Positions 1-8,052 of a stretch of DNA of 64,000 bases are shown piece after piece. Positions within the stretch are counted from its first letter, which is position 1, and every line of letters begins with the position of its first letter. Origin of the DNA: CAYRYU01 sp964428355 (GTDB lineage: Bacteria; Muiribacteriota; Ozemobacteria; Ozemobacterales; Ozemobacteraceae); assembly GCA_964428355.1 (NCBI GenBank), contig CAYRYU010000024.1, positions 12,964 through 76,963 of the forward strand, in the 5' to 3' direction. A model generated the notes under the pieces. It worked only from the letters and a program-made list of their open reading frames with translations, did not search any database and was not told the origin of the DNA. Both the position numbers and the translations under genes were made by a program.

Positions 1-1
1 G

Positions 2-742
2 TTTGCTCCAGCGTTCAACTCTGATGCGTTTCCCTCCAAATTCTTCCTTTACACCGCTCCTGGGGATTCCCCCTACTTCAATCCGTCCTCTGGAGAACCA
101 ATGGCCTTTGTCACCGATGGGAGCAACAACTTTGTGGCCGCGGGAAACGCAACGCACACTGCCCTGGTCGAGGATAACGATCCACCCCAGGTACGCGTCT
201 TCCTTCAGGATCAGATGGATCTCGACGTGATGATCGAAGTTTCCGGGGGAATCAAGGATGCAAACGGTCAATACGGCTCGAGGAAGCTTGTCGTGAAGAA
301 CATGAAGAAATCGGACGAGTTCTGGTTGGAGGGGACTCTCGCCACCACGACCCCCTACAACCCGACGATCACTTTCCAGGAAGTGTATGACATACCTCCG
401 GTCGGTCTGTCGTTAACGAAGCCTCTCCTTTCGGGGAAGGTACCGCTCAAGGTCAACCCGGATTCCCGCTTCAAGGTGACCGCTCTGGCTTTCGACCAAT
501 CCAACCCGAATTCCCAGGTTCCGGTGAGGCTTTCGATTCCAGATTACGACAATCTGCAGAGTTACCCGGACAGATATGAAGTTGTCTTCAGAAGGGGTCT
601 CACGGGGAACACCTACCACGTGGAAGCCCTTGCTCAGGATCCCGCGGGGAATTCCGTCCTGATCCGCATTCCACTCGAGATTGGGCAAGCCGGAAACATC
701 GATGTAAGGACCATCGAGGAAACCACAAAAAAGAGAAACTGA
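2..742 (+). CDS. C-terminal part of a large surface/secreted protein (5' truncated by window edge)
   Basis: The frame is open from the first bases, so the gene starts outside the window and only about 246 residues are visible. No known domain is recognised. The visible part is rich in beta-prone segments, with two Ig-like stretches ending in 'VEALAQDPAGNS' and then a C-terminal 'VRTIEETTKKRN'. The complete protein at 9283-11970 ends in a very similar way ('VKVTATDFSGNSS' and 'IRTLEERHIRSN'). The two are therefore inferred to be relatives, probably secreted or surface-exposed. The complete relative sits directly behind minor-pilin genes, so pilins may also precede this one upstream. Function is unknown. 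Confidence 0.75.
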   Translation, partial: FAPAFNSDAFPSKFFLYTAPGDSPYFNPSSGEPMAFVTDGSNNFVAAGNATHTALVEDNDPPQVRVFLQDQMDLDVMIEVSGGIKDANGQYGSRKLVVKNMKKSDEFWLEGTLATTTPYNPTITFQEVYDIPPVGLSLTKPLLSGKVPLKVNPDSRFKVTALAFDQSNPNSQVPVRLSIPDYDNLQSYPDRYEVVFRRGLTGNTYHVEALAQDPAGNSVLIRIPLEIGQAGNIDVRTIEETTKKRN

Positions 743-749
743 GGAATCT

Positions 750-775
750 CCCCTCCCGGGGAAACTCGGGAGGGG
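750..775 (+). terminator. Stable hairpin downstream of the truncated surface-protein gene
   Basis: A perfect 9-bp stem (CCCCTCCCG at 750-758 with CGGGAGGGG at 767-775) encloses an 8-base loop just after the stop codon at 740-742. No T-run follows, so it is not a canonical intrinsic terminator. It could stall RNA polymerase or protect the 3' end. The rest of 776-898 shows only further GC-rich dyads and no gene. Confidence 0.45.
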
Positions 776-898
776 GTCCTGAAACACTCGCCCGGGGCGC
801 GCAGCCTGCGGGAGCCGCTTTTGGGGGGTGTTCCCAGGAAAGAAGCCATGCTCGATTTGAGGCTGGGACGCGATTAAGGGGTGTAGGAAAAAAAGGGC

Positions 899-927
899 TT
901 CCCTCTTTTCGAGGATTAGGGTACAAT
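899..927 (+). promoter_or_regulatory. Possible sigma-70-type promoter for the HPt/receiver genes
   Basis: TTCCCT, 17 bp, TACAAT. The -10 box is good and the -35 box weak. It lies 70 bases before the TTG start at 997. A similar block lies upstream of the gene at 19943: both read TT-CCCTCTTTTC and end in a GGGTA/GGGGTA -10 region. Confidence 0.4.
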
Positions 928-996
928 GACCGGGATTTTTTCCCGAATAAGTGGTTTCCCGGCGGGAGAAAACCTGTTGAAAACAGGGGGGATAGC

Positions 997-1365
997 TTGG
1001 CAAACGGGGATGAAAAGGCAATTTTCGATTGGGACGACTTCTTATTCCGCATGGGGGGGAAGAAAGGATTTTGCATCGACCTCATCGGGATTTTCCAGAA
1101 ACAGGTGACAACGAAGTTGGATGAATTATCCCTCCATATCGGAAAGGGTGACTTCGAACAGGTCGGTTTCGTTGCCCATTCCCTCAAGGGAATTTCGCTC
1201 AATGTGAGCGCAGGAAGCTTGGGAAAGCGAGCAGAAGAATTGGAGCTCTGCGCCAGGACAGCGAATCCCAGTGGTGTGGGTGCCCTGTTCCAGCGCTTGC
1301 AAAAGGAATTTTCCGACTTCCAGGCGCGGGTGGCACCAATCATGAAAGAAGCCGGAAGGATCTGA
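997..1365 (+). CDS. HPt (histidine phosphotransfer) domain protein
   Basis: This 122-residue soluble protein has the HPt signature 'FVAHSLKG' with the phosphorylatable histidine at about residue 61, inside a mostly helical chain. HPt proteins carry phosphate from the receiver domain of a hybrid kinase to a final response regulator. The start is TTG at 997, supported by a purine-rich AGGGGGG ribosome-binding site just upstream. A stand-alone receiver protein begins 15 bases after the stop, and a hybrid kinase gene (1794-3800) converges on the pair. That context makes a relay kinase, HPt, receiver likely, although the partners are inferred from position only. Confidence 0.85.
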   Translation: MANGDEKAIFDWDDFLFRMGGKKGFCIDLIGIFQKQVTTKLDELSLHIGKGDFEQVGFVAHSLKGISLNVSAGSLGKRAEELELCARTANPSGVGALFQRLQKEFSDFQARVAPIMKEAGRI

Positions 1366-1380
1366 GCAGGAGTCCAGGTT

Positions 1381-1773
1381 GTGGATAAAAGACCATTGAA
1401 TGTCCTTATAGTGGATGATGACGTCTTGAACAGGGAAATGCTTGCGGGTTTCCTCGAGGGAATCGGCAAGTGTGAGTTCGCTGGAAATGGCAATGAGGCA
1501 CTTGCCGCAGTGGAAACGGCCTTCACCTCGGGGAAGAATTTCGATCTGATTCTTCTCGATTACAAGATGCCCGAACTCGACGGGATGGAGTTCATCCAAC
1601 GTCTTCGGGCAGATGAGGCGATGTCGGGTGTCATTTTTGGCAAGGGCATCCCGATCATCATGATTACCGCTTACAAGGAAGTGTTCATGAAAGCGTTCCG
1701 GTTGGGCGTGAACAATTACCTTTTGAAGCCAGTTTCCTGCAAAGATCTCCTGGAGAAGATCCAGGCCCTTTAG
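1381..1773 (+). CDS. Single-domain response regulator (CheY-like receiver)
   Basis: The 130 residues cover one receiver domain and nothing else. The acidic pocket is D12/D13, the predicted phosphoacceptor is D60 ('LILLDYKMPELDGM'), the conserved Thr lies in 'MITAY' and Lys116 lies in 'LLKPV'. There is no output domain, so it should act by protein-protein contact or as an intermediate in a phosphorelay. The start codon is GTG, and the gene lies 15 bases after the HPt gene in an apparent two-gene operon. An insertion between the phosphorylation site and the switch Thr ('SGVIFGKGIP') makes it slightly longer than typical CheY. Confidence 0.88.
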   Translation: MDKRPLNVLIVDDDVLNREMLAGFLEGIGKCEFAGNGNEALAAVETAFTSGKNFDLILLDYKMPELDGMEFIQRLRADEAMSGVIFGKGIPIIMITAYKEVFMKAFRLGVNNYLLKPVSCKDLLEKIQAL

Positions 1774-1793
1774 TTGAAAGGGATTCCGGCCCT

Positions 1794-3800
1794 TCAGGAA
1801 GGGGTTTTCCCCGCGTCACAGAATTTCCTGAAGACCTCGAGCAATCGCTCCGCCTTGAGAGGCTTGGAGATGTAATCGTTCATTCCCGCTTCTTTCGCCT
1901 TCTCGATCTCGGAAAGGAATGCATGCGCCGAGAGGGCGATGATGGGGGTTGTCACGCCTGCTTTCCGGATTTCCCTGGTGGCGGTTATTCCATCCATGAC
2001 CGGCATCTGGATATCCATGAAAATGATATCCCGGGAACCCTGCTTTGCTTTATCCATGGCTTCAGCCCCGTTGACCGCGCTCTGGACTTCGGATATCCCG
2101 AAGAAGGTCGAGAGTATTCCCCTGCCAACGATGATGTTCATTTCCTCGTCCTCGACCAGGAGTATCCGCAGCTTCGAGAAATCCTTCGGGGAAGATGCCG
2201 GCAAAGAGGGGAGCTTCCCGGAAATCGTCTCATTCGACCTTTCGAGAGTGAACCAGACGAAAACCTTTGTTCCCACTCCTTCCTGGCTCTGAATTTCGAG
2301 CCCCCCATCCATCATCTTTGCGATATTGGTCGTGAGGAAAACTCCCAGCCCGGATCCACCGAAATGGGAAGAGTGCGCCTGGCGAAAGGGTTGCCCAAGA
2401 ACCTGGAGTTTTTCCTTGGTGATGCCTATTCCGGTATCCTCGATGCAGAATTTGAAGGATACTTTCCCTTCCCCCGGGCTGGTGGTTTCCGCAAGACGTA
2501 GCTTGATCGACCCGGACTTCGTGAACTTGGCGGAGTTCATCAAAAGGTTCAGGAAAATCTGCTTGATCCTTGTGGGATCTCCTTGCACGAAGCCCGGTTC
2601 GAGGTCGAGATCGTGCTGGAGGGCGACACCTTTCTGCACGCGGCCGGAAACGAGATCGAGGCAGTCCATCAGGACTTCCCTCAGAGAAAAGGCTTCAATT
2701 TGGAGCTCCATCTGGCCTGCATCGATCTTGGAGACGTCCAGAATATCGGTGATCAGTGCAAGGAGAAAGATCGAGCTGCTGTGAACGCTGCTGAGAAGCT
2801 TGGAATGGAACCCATCCAGGGGAGCCTTCATGAGGATTTCCGTGGCTCCCAGGATGACGTTGAGCGGATTCCTGATCTCGTGGCTGACCGAAGCAAGGAA
2901 ACGTTTCTCCGCCTCCAGAGCTCTTTTCCGTTCCTCAGAGGTGATTTCCAACTGTTCCGTCTTTTTCCGCAGCTCCGCCTGGATTTGCAACCCCTGGACC
3001 AGCTCCTGCTCGAGGCGGGTGTTGAGGCTTCGCAGTTGGAGCGTTCTCTCGACGACCTTCCTCTCCAAGGCCTCCTGGTGGTCGGCAAGTTGTCGATTCC
3101 AGGTCTGGATCTGGGCGAGCATCCCGTTGAATCCTTTGGCCAGAATCGCGACTTCGCCTTCCCCATCCAGTGCGACCCGTTGCGAATAGTCCTGGGAGTT
3201 GGTAACCCTTTCCATGGTATCGACCAGCAGCATTATCGGTTCGGAGATGGATTTCTGGACCTTCGAGAAGACCATGTAGGCGATCAGGATGGCCACGAAG
3301 AGGAACAAACAGGTGACTGTCATTTCGAAAAGGATAAGACGGAAGAAGTTCGAAAAGTCGTACCTGAGGAAGACGGTTCCGATGACTTCGCCGGACTGGG
3401 TGATGGGCTTTACGAGGGAAAGGTGGGAGAAAGTCCAGGTCGGGCCGGCCGGAAACACGGTTTCGGGGAATGAAGCCGGGGTTCCCCCTTCTTTGAGGTA
3501 TTGGGCAAGCATCTCACCATTCTTCAGGGAAATCGTTCCCTGAATGATTTCGGGAATGCTTCGCAGCGATCCGAGGATCTCGGCGGAGTTTTTTTCATCA
3601 CGGAAGATGATAGCGGCGGAGCAGTTTTCGCCGATGACTTTTGCCTGGGTGTCCAGCGTGGTTTCAGCGATCGTTTTGTAGATCAGCACCTTGTCGAGGA
3701 CGAAACCGATCGCGACGAAAAGGAAAAACACCCCGACCGACCGCAGGAACAAACCCTGAAGCTTTTCACCCAGAGAAACGTAGGGCCGGGGGTCACTCAT
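1794..3800 (-). CDS. Membrane hybrid sensor histidine kinase with C-terminal receiver
   Basis: The order of domains in 668 residues is: TM helix about 18-40; extracytoplasmic sensor about 41-153 resembling a CHASE8-type domain ('GENCSAAIIFRDE'); TM about 154-178; HAMP about 179-232; coiled coil about 233-300; HisKA with phospho-His307 ('SVSHEIRNPL'); HATPase with 'NLLMNSAKFT', 'DTGIGI' and 'GGSGLGVFLT'; receiver with phospho-Asp596 ('IIFMDIQMPVMDG'). It should autophosphorylate and pass phosphate internally to its receiver, then to an HPt protein such as the one at 997. Its ATG overlaps the end of the YfiR-like gene by 8 bases, so the two are probably translationally coupled. Confidence 0.92.
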   Translation of the reverse strand: MSDPRPYVSLGEKLQGLFLRSVGVFFLFVAIGFVLDKVLIYKTIAETTLDTQAKVIGENCSAAIIFRDEKNSAEILGSLRSIPEIIQGTISLKNGEMLAQYLKEGGTPASFPETVFPAGPTWTFSHLSLVKPITQSGEVIGTVFLRYDFSNFFRLILFEMTVTCLFLFVAILIAYMVFSKVQKSISEPIMLLVDTMERVTNSQDYSQRVALDGEGEVAILAKGFNGMLAQIQTWNRQLADHQEALERKVVERTLQLRSLNTRLEQELVQGLQIQAELRKKTEQLEITSEERKRALEAEKRFLASVSHEIRNPLNVILGATEILMKAPLDGFHSKLLSSVHSSSIFLLALITDILDVSKIDAGQMELQIEAFSLREVLMDCLDLVSGRVQKGVALQHDLDLEPGFVQGDPTRIKQIFLNLLMNSAKFTKSGSIKLRLAETTSPGEGKVSFKFCIEDTGIGITKEKLQVLGQPFRQAHSSHFGGSGLGVFLTTNIAKMMDGGLEIQSQEGVGTKVFVWFTLERSNETISGKLPSLPASSPKDFSKLRILLVEDEEMNIIVGRGILSTFFGISEVQSAVNGAEAMDKAKQGSRDIIFMDIQMPVMDGITATREIRKAGVTTPIIALSAHAFLSEIEKAKEAGMNDYISKPLKAERLLEVFRKFCDAGKTPS

Positions 3801-4332
3801 CCACGATCTTTGCCAGCTTCAGCAACCTCGAATCGATCCTGATTCCCGCTTCCCGCGCAAGTCTGGGGTTGATCCCGAACCTCACCTTGTCGGCTTCGAG
3901 GAAGAAATGGATGATGAAGGATCCCGGCTCCCAGGCTTCATTGGCAATAGTCAGGATAGCCTTCCCCTTGAAAAAGGCCTTGAGCTCCTTGAGCCGCTGT
4001 TCCCCATCCTCGATGGCGAATACGACCCGGCATTCGGGCGGAACCTGTGCAAGTGATGGAACCATCGTGGCAATGAGCTCCTTGCTGTTGATCACCTTGC
4101 TGTCGATCATGGCGATGAACTGGTCGAAACTCCCGTTTCCGACGAAGCAAATCGTGAGGGAGTTCCCTCCATCAGTCGGGGCCTGCCATTCGATGAATTT
4201 CAGGAAGTTGAAGATGAAAGCGGTCTTGACCTGCGCTTCATCGGTCTGGGAGCCCACCCTTCCAGGGAAAAATGATGAGAAGAGGGCGATCAGCAGAATC
4301 GTGATCGTTTTCCTTCGGGAGGATACCATCAT
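3793..4332 (-). CDS. YfiR/DUF4154 family periplasmic protein
   Basis: The protein has about 179 residues. A signal peptide ('TITILLIALFSSFF') is followed by the family pattern: 'VKTAFIFNFLKFIEW' near the N-terminus, a 'ICFVGNG' strand, 'AILTIANE' and the terminal 'GINPRLAREAGIRIDSRLL'. Family members are periplasmic regulators, and YfiR represses the membrane diguanylate cyclase YfiN. Here the downstream partner is a hybrid kinase, so it probably modulates that kinase's sensor domain (inference). Two ATGs lie side by side at 4332 and 4329, behind a GGAG motif. The longer open frame into the TonB gene is not used because the signal peptide begins at these ATGs. It is the middle gene of a TonB receptor, YfiR, kinase operon. 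Confidence 0.85.
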   Translation of the reverse strand: MMVSSRRKTITILLIALFSSFFPGRVGSQTDEAQVKTAFIFNFLKFIEWQAPTDGGNSLTICFVGNGSFDQFIAMIDSKVINSKELIATMVPSLAQVPPECRVVFAIEDGEQRLKELKAFFKGKAILTIANEAWEPGSFIIHFFLEADKVRFGINPRLAREAGIRIDSRLLKLAKIVDE

Positions 4333-4348
4333 ATCCGCGTGAACTCCA

Positions 4349-6358
4349 TCAATACCGGGTATCCAGGGTGATCTGGAAGGTCCGGCCGATCTGGGGAACC
4401 TGGAAGCAGGGGGCCATTTCCTCTGGAGCGGGGTCATGATACTCCCCGTCGAAGAGGTTCTGGACGGAAAGGGTCAGGTCCGCGTTCTTCCAGACGCTTT
4501 TTCGGGACAGGGTCAGGTTGGTGAGGTAGTAGGCACGCGTCCGGTTCCCATTTCGGGTATTCCTTGAAGAACAATATCTTTCCTCGAAGCCAAGGATGGT
4601 TTTTCCCCGGAAAAGTGGGAAGCTGATATTCGCCTTGCCCAGGAACTTCGGCGAGTTGGTCAACTCCTCACCGGTATCGATGTCCTTGGCTCTCTGAATG
4701 GCGAATGAAATCTTTCCGGTCGTTCCCTGTTCCAGCATTTTTCGTATCTCGAACTCGACGCCCTCGGCGGAAACACGATTCTTGTTCCGAAAGACAAGCA
4801 AGCCGTCATTTGGGTCGGTTTCCTGGGAAATCAATGACCGGATGGCGTTTTTGTAAACCGAAAGCGATCCGGTGAACCGGGGGTTCAACGGGTGCTCGAC
4901 AGCCAGTTCCCATGATTTGATCGTTTCGGGTTCGAGATCGAGGTTCTTCTTCATGGTCTGGTGCCCATCGTCGTAGTACATCTCGTAAACATTGGGTACC
5001 CGGAAGGCTTCACCGTAGAGGAGTTTGAAAACCGGCCGGCGGGGGTGGGAATAGATCAGGGCGAAGCGGGGATTGGTGCGGTTCCTGAAGTGGCTTATGG
5101 AGTCGAGCCGGAAACCCGCGTTCAGTATCAGGTCTGGGCGGAGGGAATACTCGTCCTGGAAGAAGAAGGAGTGGGATTTTGACGTTCTTTTGTCATCGAG
5201 CATCGTGATGGAATCGAGCGTGTTGGTCTGGTCCTGTTGGGTGTTTTTCCGGAACTCAGCACCCCAGACTATCCGGCTCTTGGTCCCCAGGTCATGGTTG
5301 AAGAGCAGTTCCGAGCCCCAACGGCGTCCCCGCTGATAATCCCTTGCGATTCCATAATCCGCGGAATAGGTTCCTTTGGAAACCACCAGATCGTAGTATA
5401 ACCGTGCCTGGAACCCGGAATTCGGACCCATCGAGTCACGATAGCGCGCTTCCAGGAAGCCGATTTCGTCGTAGGTCCATGTCTCGGGGCGGTTCAGGAA
5501 GGTGCCGTAAGCCCCGGTCGGGATATTCTTCTGGCGCCCGTTCCGGCCTCCCATGAAGGAGAAATCACCCCTGGACCAGCTGAAAAAGCCACGTTGAGCG
5601 CTTTCGAAATCGCATTTCCGGGAGATCCCGTCATTCGCTCCCGATTGGGCCCATTCGGGGAAGAACAGAGATTTTTCCCCCTCGGTGGAAAACGTGGTCC
5701 CCGCGATCAGGAGGTCGGATTTCCCTTCCGCCGATTCTCCGTATGAAAGCCGGTTCTTCAGCCATTTCTGGTTGCCCGCCTGGTTCGAGATCTGGAGTCC
5801 CTTCAGCTCTTTTCCCTTTTTGGGGATGACATTCACCACTCCGAAGAAAGCGTTCGTTCCGTAAAGCGAGGATCCCGGGCCGCGAACGATTTCGATCCGG
5901 TCGACAAGTTCGAGATCGAGAAGGAAATCCCAGCCTACCTGGGCGGTAAAGAAGAGGTTGTCGTTGACCCTGTGCCCATCAATCAAAAGTAGGACGCGGG
6001 TGTCGTAATCCCCCGGCCGGTTGAACCCTCGTACCCCGAGATACTGATAATTCCTGTCGTTGGTGGAATACAATCCACCGACGGTATCGAGGGCATCACC
6101 GAGGGTACGCCAGCCGTACCGGGAAATCTCCTCTGCCGTGATCACGGTCACTGCCGACGGCGCCCTGGAGGCTTTCTGGACAAACCTGGAAGCCGACTGG
6201 ACCTTTACCTCCATCAGCTCCTCGATGCTGAGATCGAGTAGTTTCTCTCCCTGGGGAACCTCGCCCATTGCCAGGTCAGGAGAGAATGTTAAAAGGGAGA
6301 GCAAAGAGAAAAATAAGATGAACCACCTTTCAGAAGGTGTCCTCAAGAAACTCGCCAT
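4349..6358 (-). CDS. TonB-dependent outer-membrane receptor
   Basis: About 669 residues from this start. A signal peptide ('WFILFFSLLSLLTF') is followed by the N-terminal stretch 'LLDLSIEELMEVKVQSAS', then a plug domain ('APSAVTVITAEEISRYG', 'VLLLIDGHRVND', 'VDRIEIVRGPGSSLYG') and a beta-barrel ending 'VQNLFDGEYHDPA' and 'GRTFQITLDTRY'. The substrate is unknown. Downstream coupling to a YfiR-like protein and a hybrid kinase suggests ligand sensing as well as transport. The start is uncertain. A 60-bp tandem duplication provides ATGs at 6358 and 6418, and another ATG lies at 6493. The 6358 start gives a normal signal peptide, while the others add 20 to 45 residues in front of it. Confidence 0.9.
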   Translation of the reverse strand: MASFLRTPSERWFILFFSLLSLLTFSPDLAMGEVPQGEKLLDLSIEELMEVKVQSASRFVQKASRAPSAVTVITAEEISRYGWRTLGDALDTVGGLYSTNDRNYQYLGVRGFNRPGDYDTRVLLLIDGHRVNDNLFFTAQVGWDFLLDLELVDRIEIVRGPGSSLYGTNAFFGVVNVIPKKGKELKGLQISNQAGNQKWLKNRLSYGESAEGKSDLLIAGTTFSTEGEKSLFFPEWAQSGANDGISRKCDFESAQRGFFSWSRGDFSFMGGRNGRQKNIPTGAYGTFLNRPETWTYDEIGFLEARYRDSMGPNSGFQARLYYDLVVSKGTYSADYGIARDYQRGRRWGSELLFNHDLGTKSRIVWGAEFRKNTQQDQTNTLDSITMLDDKRTSKSHSFFFQDEYSLRPDLILNAGFRLDSISHFRNRTNPRFALIYSHPRRPVFKLLYGEAFRVPNVYEMYYDDGHQTMKKNLDLEPETIKSWELAVEHPLNPRFTGSLSVYKNAIRSLISQETDPNDGLLVFRNKNRVSAEGVEFEIRKMLEQGTTGKISFAIQRAKDIDTGEELTNSPKFLGKANISFPLFRGKTILGFEERYCSSRNTRNGNRTRAYYLTNLTLSRKSVWKNADLTLSVQNLFDGEYHDPAPEEMAPCFQVPQIGRTFQITLDTRY

Positions 6359-6460
6359 CCTGGCTTTTCGGCCACATTCGCCCCCTCGTGGGGCTCGTGT
6401 CCTCAAGAAACTCGCCATCCTGGCTTTTCGGCCACATTCGCCCCCTCGTGGGGCTCGTGT
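6338..6460. repeat. 60-bp direct tandem duplication (2 copies) at the TonB receptor start
   Basis: Positions 6338-6397 and 6398-6457 are identical, with three further matching bases. Each unit carries a GC-rich inverted repeat (GCCCC...GGGGC, for example 6380-6394) and, on the minus strand, one in-frame ATG. The duplication keeps the frame (20 codons). The unit encodes 'MASFLRT' preceded by 'RAPRGGECGRKAR'. It therefore multiplies possible start codons of the receptor gene. Confidence 0.95.
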
Positions 6461-6563
6461 GGCCCCTTCCCAGGCCAAAACTTCCGATTTCATCCAGAAA
6501 AACCTCGAATGTCGGATTTGATCCCCTCCGGGGAAGAAACTCCCTTCCACTGCCAAAAGGGGA

Positions 6564-6592
6564 ATTGTACCACGAAACCTGGTTCGAGTCAA
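6564..6592 (-). promoter_or_regulatory. Sigma-70-type promoter of the TonB receptor operon
   Basis: On the minus strand: TTGACT (6592-6587), 17 bp, TACAAT (6569-6564). This is a strong match with optimal spacing. Transcription would start near 6557, upstream of all three candidate start codons. Confidence 0.7.
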
Positions 6593-6597
6593 TGGTA

Positions 6598-6626
6598 TGG
6601 AAATAACGACAAGGAGGATGTAGAAT
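6598..6626 (+). promoter_or_regulatory. Probable promoter for the HAD phosphatase/pilin operon
   Basis: TGGAAA, 17 bp, TAGAAT, divergent from and adjacent to the TonB operon promoter. A ribosome-binding-site-like AAGGAGG lies inside the spacer and precedes an ATG at 6625. That ATG opens no convincing gene, so the segment is better read as a promoter. Confidence 0.45.
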
Positions 6627-6661
6627 GAATTGGTCGGAAAAAACACGATCGGGAGTGAACA

Positions 6662-7414
6662 TTGAAAGACATGAAATTCAGCCTTGGATTGATTCTCGCC
6701 TTTTTCCTTCCCCTTCATTTCGCCATTGCCGCGTCCGCCTCGCGGTTTCCAACTTCCAGACGGGAGATTTCCCCATCCTTCCGCCCATCGGACGGGAAGA
6801 AGGTCCGGATTGCCTTCTTCGATGCGGACAGCACGCTGCGCGTTGCACCGAGCGGAAGTGTTTCCGCCAATGGACCGAAAGACGTCGCGGTTCTTCCCAT
6901 GCTCCGGGAAAAGTTGAGGGAACTCGAAAGCCAGGGGTTCCTTCTCGCGATCGTTTCCAATCAGGCCGGCGTCCAGAAAGGGTACGTCACCGCCAAGGAT
7001 GCTGAAGCTGCCCTGGCATTCACCATCTCCGAGCTTGGGCAAAGGGGAATCCGTTTCCACTATTTCGATTTCGCCGAGAACGAAGATGAAAACCGGAAGC
7101 CCGGACTTGGAATGGCAGAACGGCTTGCTGCGCTGGTTGAGGCGAAATTCGGAGTGGGCGTCGACTGGGCCGGGTCATTCGTGGTCGGAGACTCGGGTTG
7201 GAAGAAAGGTGTTGACCTGGAACCCGACGGGACTCCGGGGGAAGATTTTTCCAACACCGATCGCCTTTTCGCCGAAAACCTCGCCAAGAAGCACCCCGGA
7301 GTGGTTTTTCACCATCCCCGGGATTTCTTCAGTTGGAAGAAGGTCGGGATCAGGAATTTCCCGGACTACGAAAGCCTGAAGAGCTTTGTCATCTCCCACC
7401 CGAGGATCAAGTGA
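6662..7414 (+). CDS. Secreted HAD-superfamily phosphatase (PNK3P/heptose-bisphosphatase-like)
   Basis: The protein has 250 residues with an N-terminal signal peptide ('LGLILAFFLPLHFAIA'). HAD motifs are complete: D54-x-D56 in 'FFDADSTL', Ser99 in 'VSNQAGVQKG', Lys146 in 'NRKPGLGM' and D177 in 'VVGDSGW'. The 'SNQAG' and 'RKPG-GM' pattern is typical of polynucleotide 3'-phosphatases and heptose-bisphosphate phosphatases, but those act in the cytoplasm, so export is unusual. The start is TTG at 6662, six bases after GGGAG; ATG at 6671 is the alternative. Its TGA overlaps the GTG of the first pilin gene, tying this enzyme to the pseudopilin operon. Its substrate is unknown. Confidence 0.82.
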   Translation: MKDMKFSLGLILAFFLPLHFAIAASASRFPTSRREISPSFRPSDGKKVRIAFFDADSTLRVAPSGSVSANGPKDVAVLPMLREKLRELESQGFLLAIVSNQAGVQKGYVTAKDAEAALAFTISELGQRGIRFHYFDFAENEDENRKPGLGMAERLAALVEAKFGVGVDWAGSFVVGDSGWKKGVDLEPDGTPGEDFSNTDRLFAENLAKKHPGVVFHHPRDFFSWKKVGIRNFPDYESLKSFVISHPRIK

Positions 7415-8052
7415 ACCCCGTTCGCCCTGATTCGAAGCCTGAGGGCCACACCCTCGTCGAAGTTCTGATCGCAGCAGGAGTCCTGGTGCTTTTCACCACG
7501 GGTGTCTTCATGATCTACCGCGGGGTAACCTCTTCGGTCCGACAGACCAGTTGGGGTTTGTCCGCTCAACAGGCCGCCCGAAGCGGTCTGGCCTTCCTGC
7601 GCGAAGAGATGCAGAGGGCCTCCTACCGGTCCGAGTGCACGGTGAACCGGGTAAAAACGGATGAGAACGGTTATTTCTTCCACATCGCTTCGGGGAGCGT
7701 CTCTGCCGGACCAGGGACCTCGGCGCTGGGGCGGTGGGCAATCTGCGCACCCTTCACCGCGAACGGAGCGGGGTTCGTATTCAGGTCGAGACTGACTCTT
7801 GAAAGCGGAACGGTCGTCTACTCCCGCATCAGAGAGGAGCCTGCATCCCTCCCCCCCGGAGGAGAAACATCCATCCCCGAAAAGGTTCTTTTCCGCGACG
7901 TCGTTTCGATGTGGTTTTCCACCTCGGCTTCGGGCGTGGCAAGCGGTTCGTTGGTTCAGATCCAGTTGGAGTTGGCGGATCCGAAAAACCCTTCTTCGCG
8001 GATCATCGAAAAGACCGCGGCAAACGTTGACGTGGGGGTAAAGCCCCTGTGA
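7411..8052 (+). CDS. Type IV prepilin-like protein (PilW/GspJ-like)
   Basis: The protein has about 213 residues. A type III signal ends at Gly12, followed by 'HTLVEVLIAAGV', so mature residue 5 is the conserved Glu and a hydrophobic helix follows. The rest is a 'QQAARSGLAFLREEMQRASY' region typical of minor pilins/pseudopilins of the PilW or GspJ kind, and a beta-rich C-terminal domain. A prepilin peptidase should cleave it; none is encoded in this window. The start is GTG at 7411, overlapping the stop of the HAD phosphatase gene (GTGA) and preceded by GAGGA. It is the first of three pilin-like genes in tight succession. Confidence 0.85.
   Translation: MNPVRPDSKPEGHTLVEVLIAAGVLVLFTTGVFMIYRGVTSSVRQTSWGLSAQQAARSGLAFLREEMQRASYRSECTVNRVKTDENGYFFHIASGSVSAGPGTSALGRWAICAPFTANGAGFVFRSRLTLESGTVVYSRIREEPASLPPGGETSIPEKVLFRDVVSMWFSTSASGVASGSLVQIQLELADPKNPSSRIIEKTAANVDVGVKPL

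Noticed and set aside
4333..4437. N-terminal extension of the YfiR-like gene
   Set aside because: The signal peptide begins at the ATGs at 4332/4329, which have a GGAG site; the extension lies inside the TonB receptor's coding end.
6338..6460. CRISPR-like array
   Set aside because: Repeats are directly adjacent without spacers and only two copies exist; no cas genes are present.
6625..7005. ATG at 6625 behind an apparent AAGGAGG
   Set aside because: The frame runs in the wrong phase through the HAD phosphatase motifs; the segment reads better as promoter TGGAAA, 17 bp, TAGAAT.
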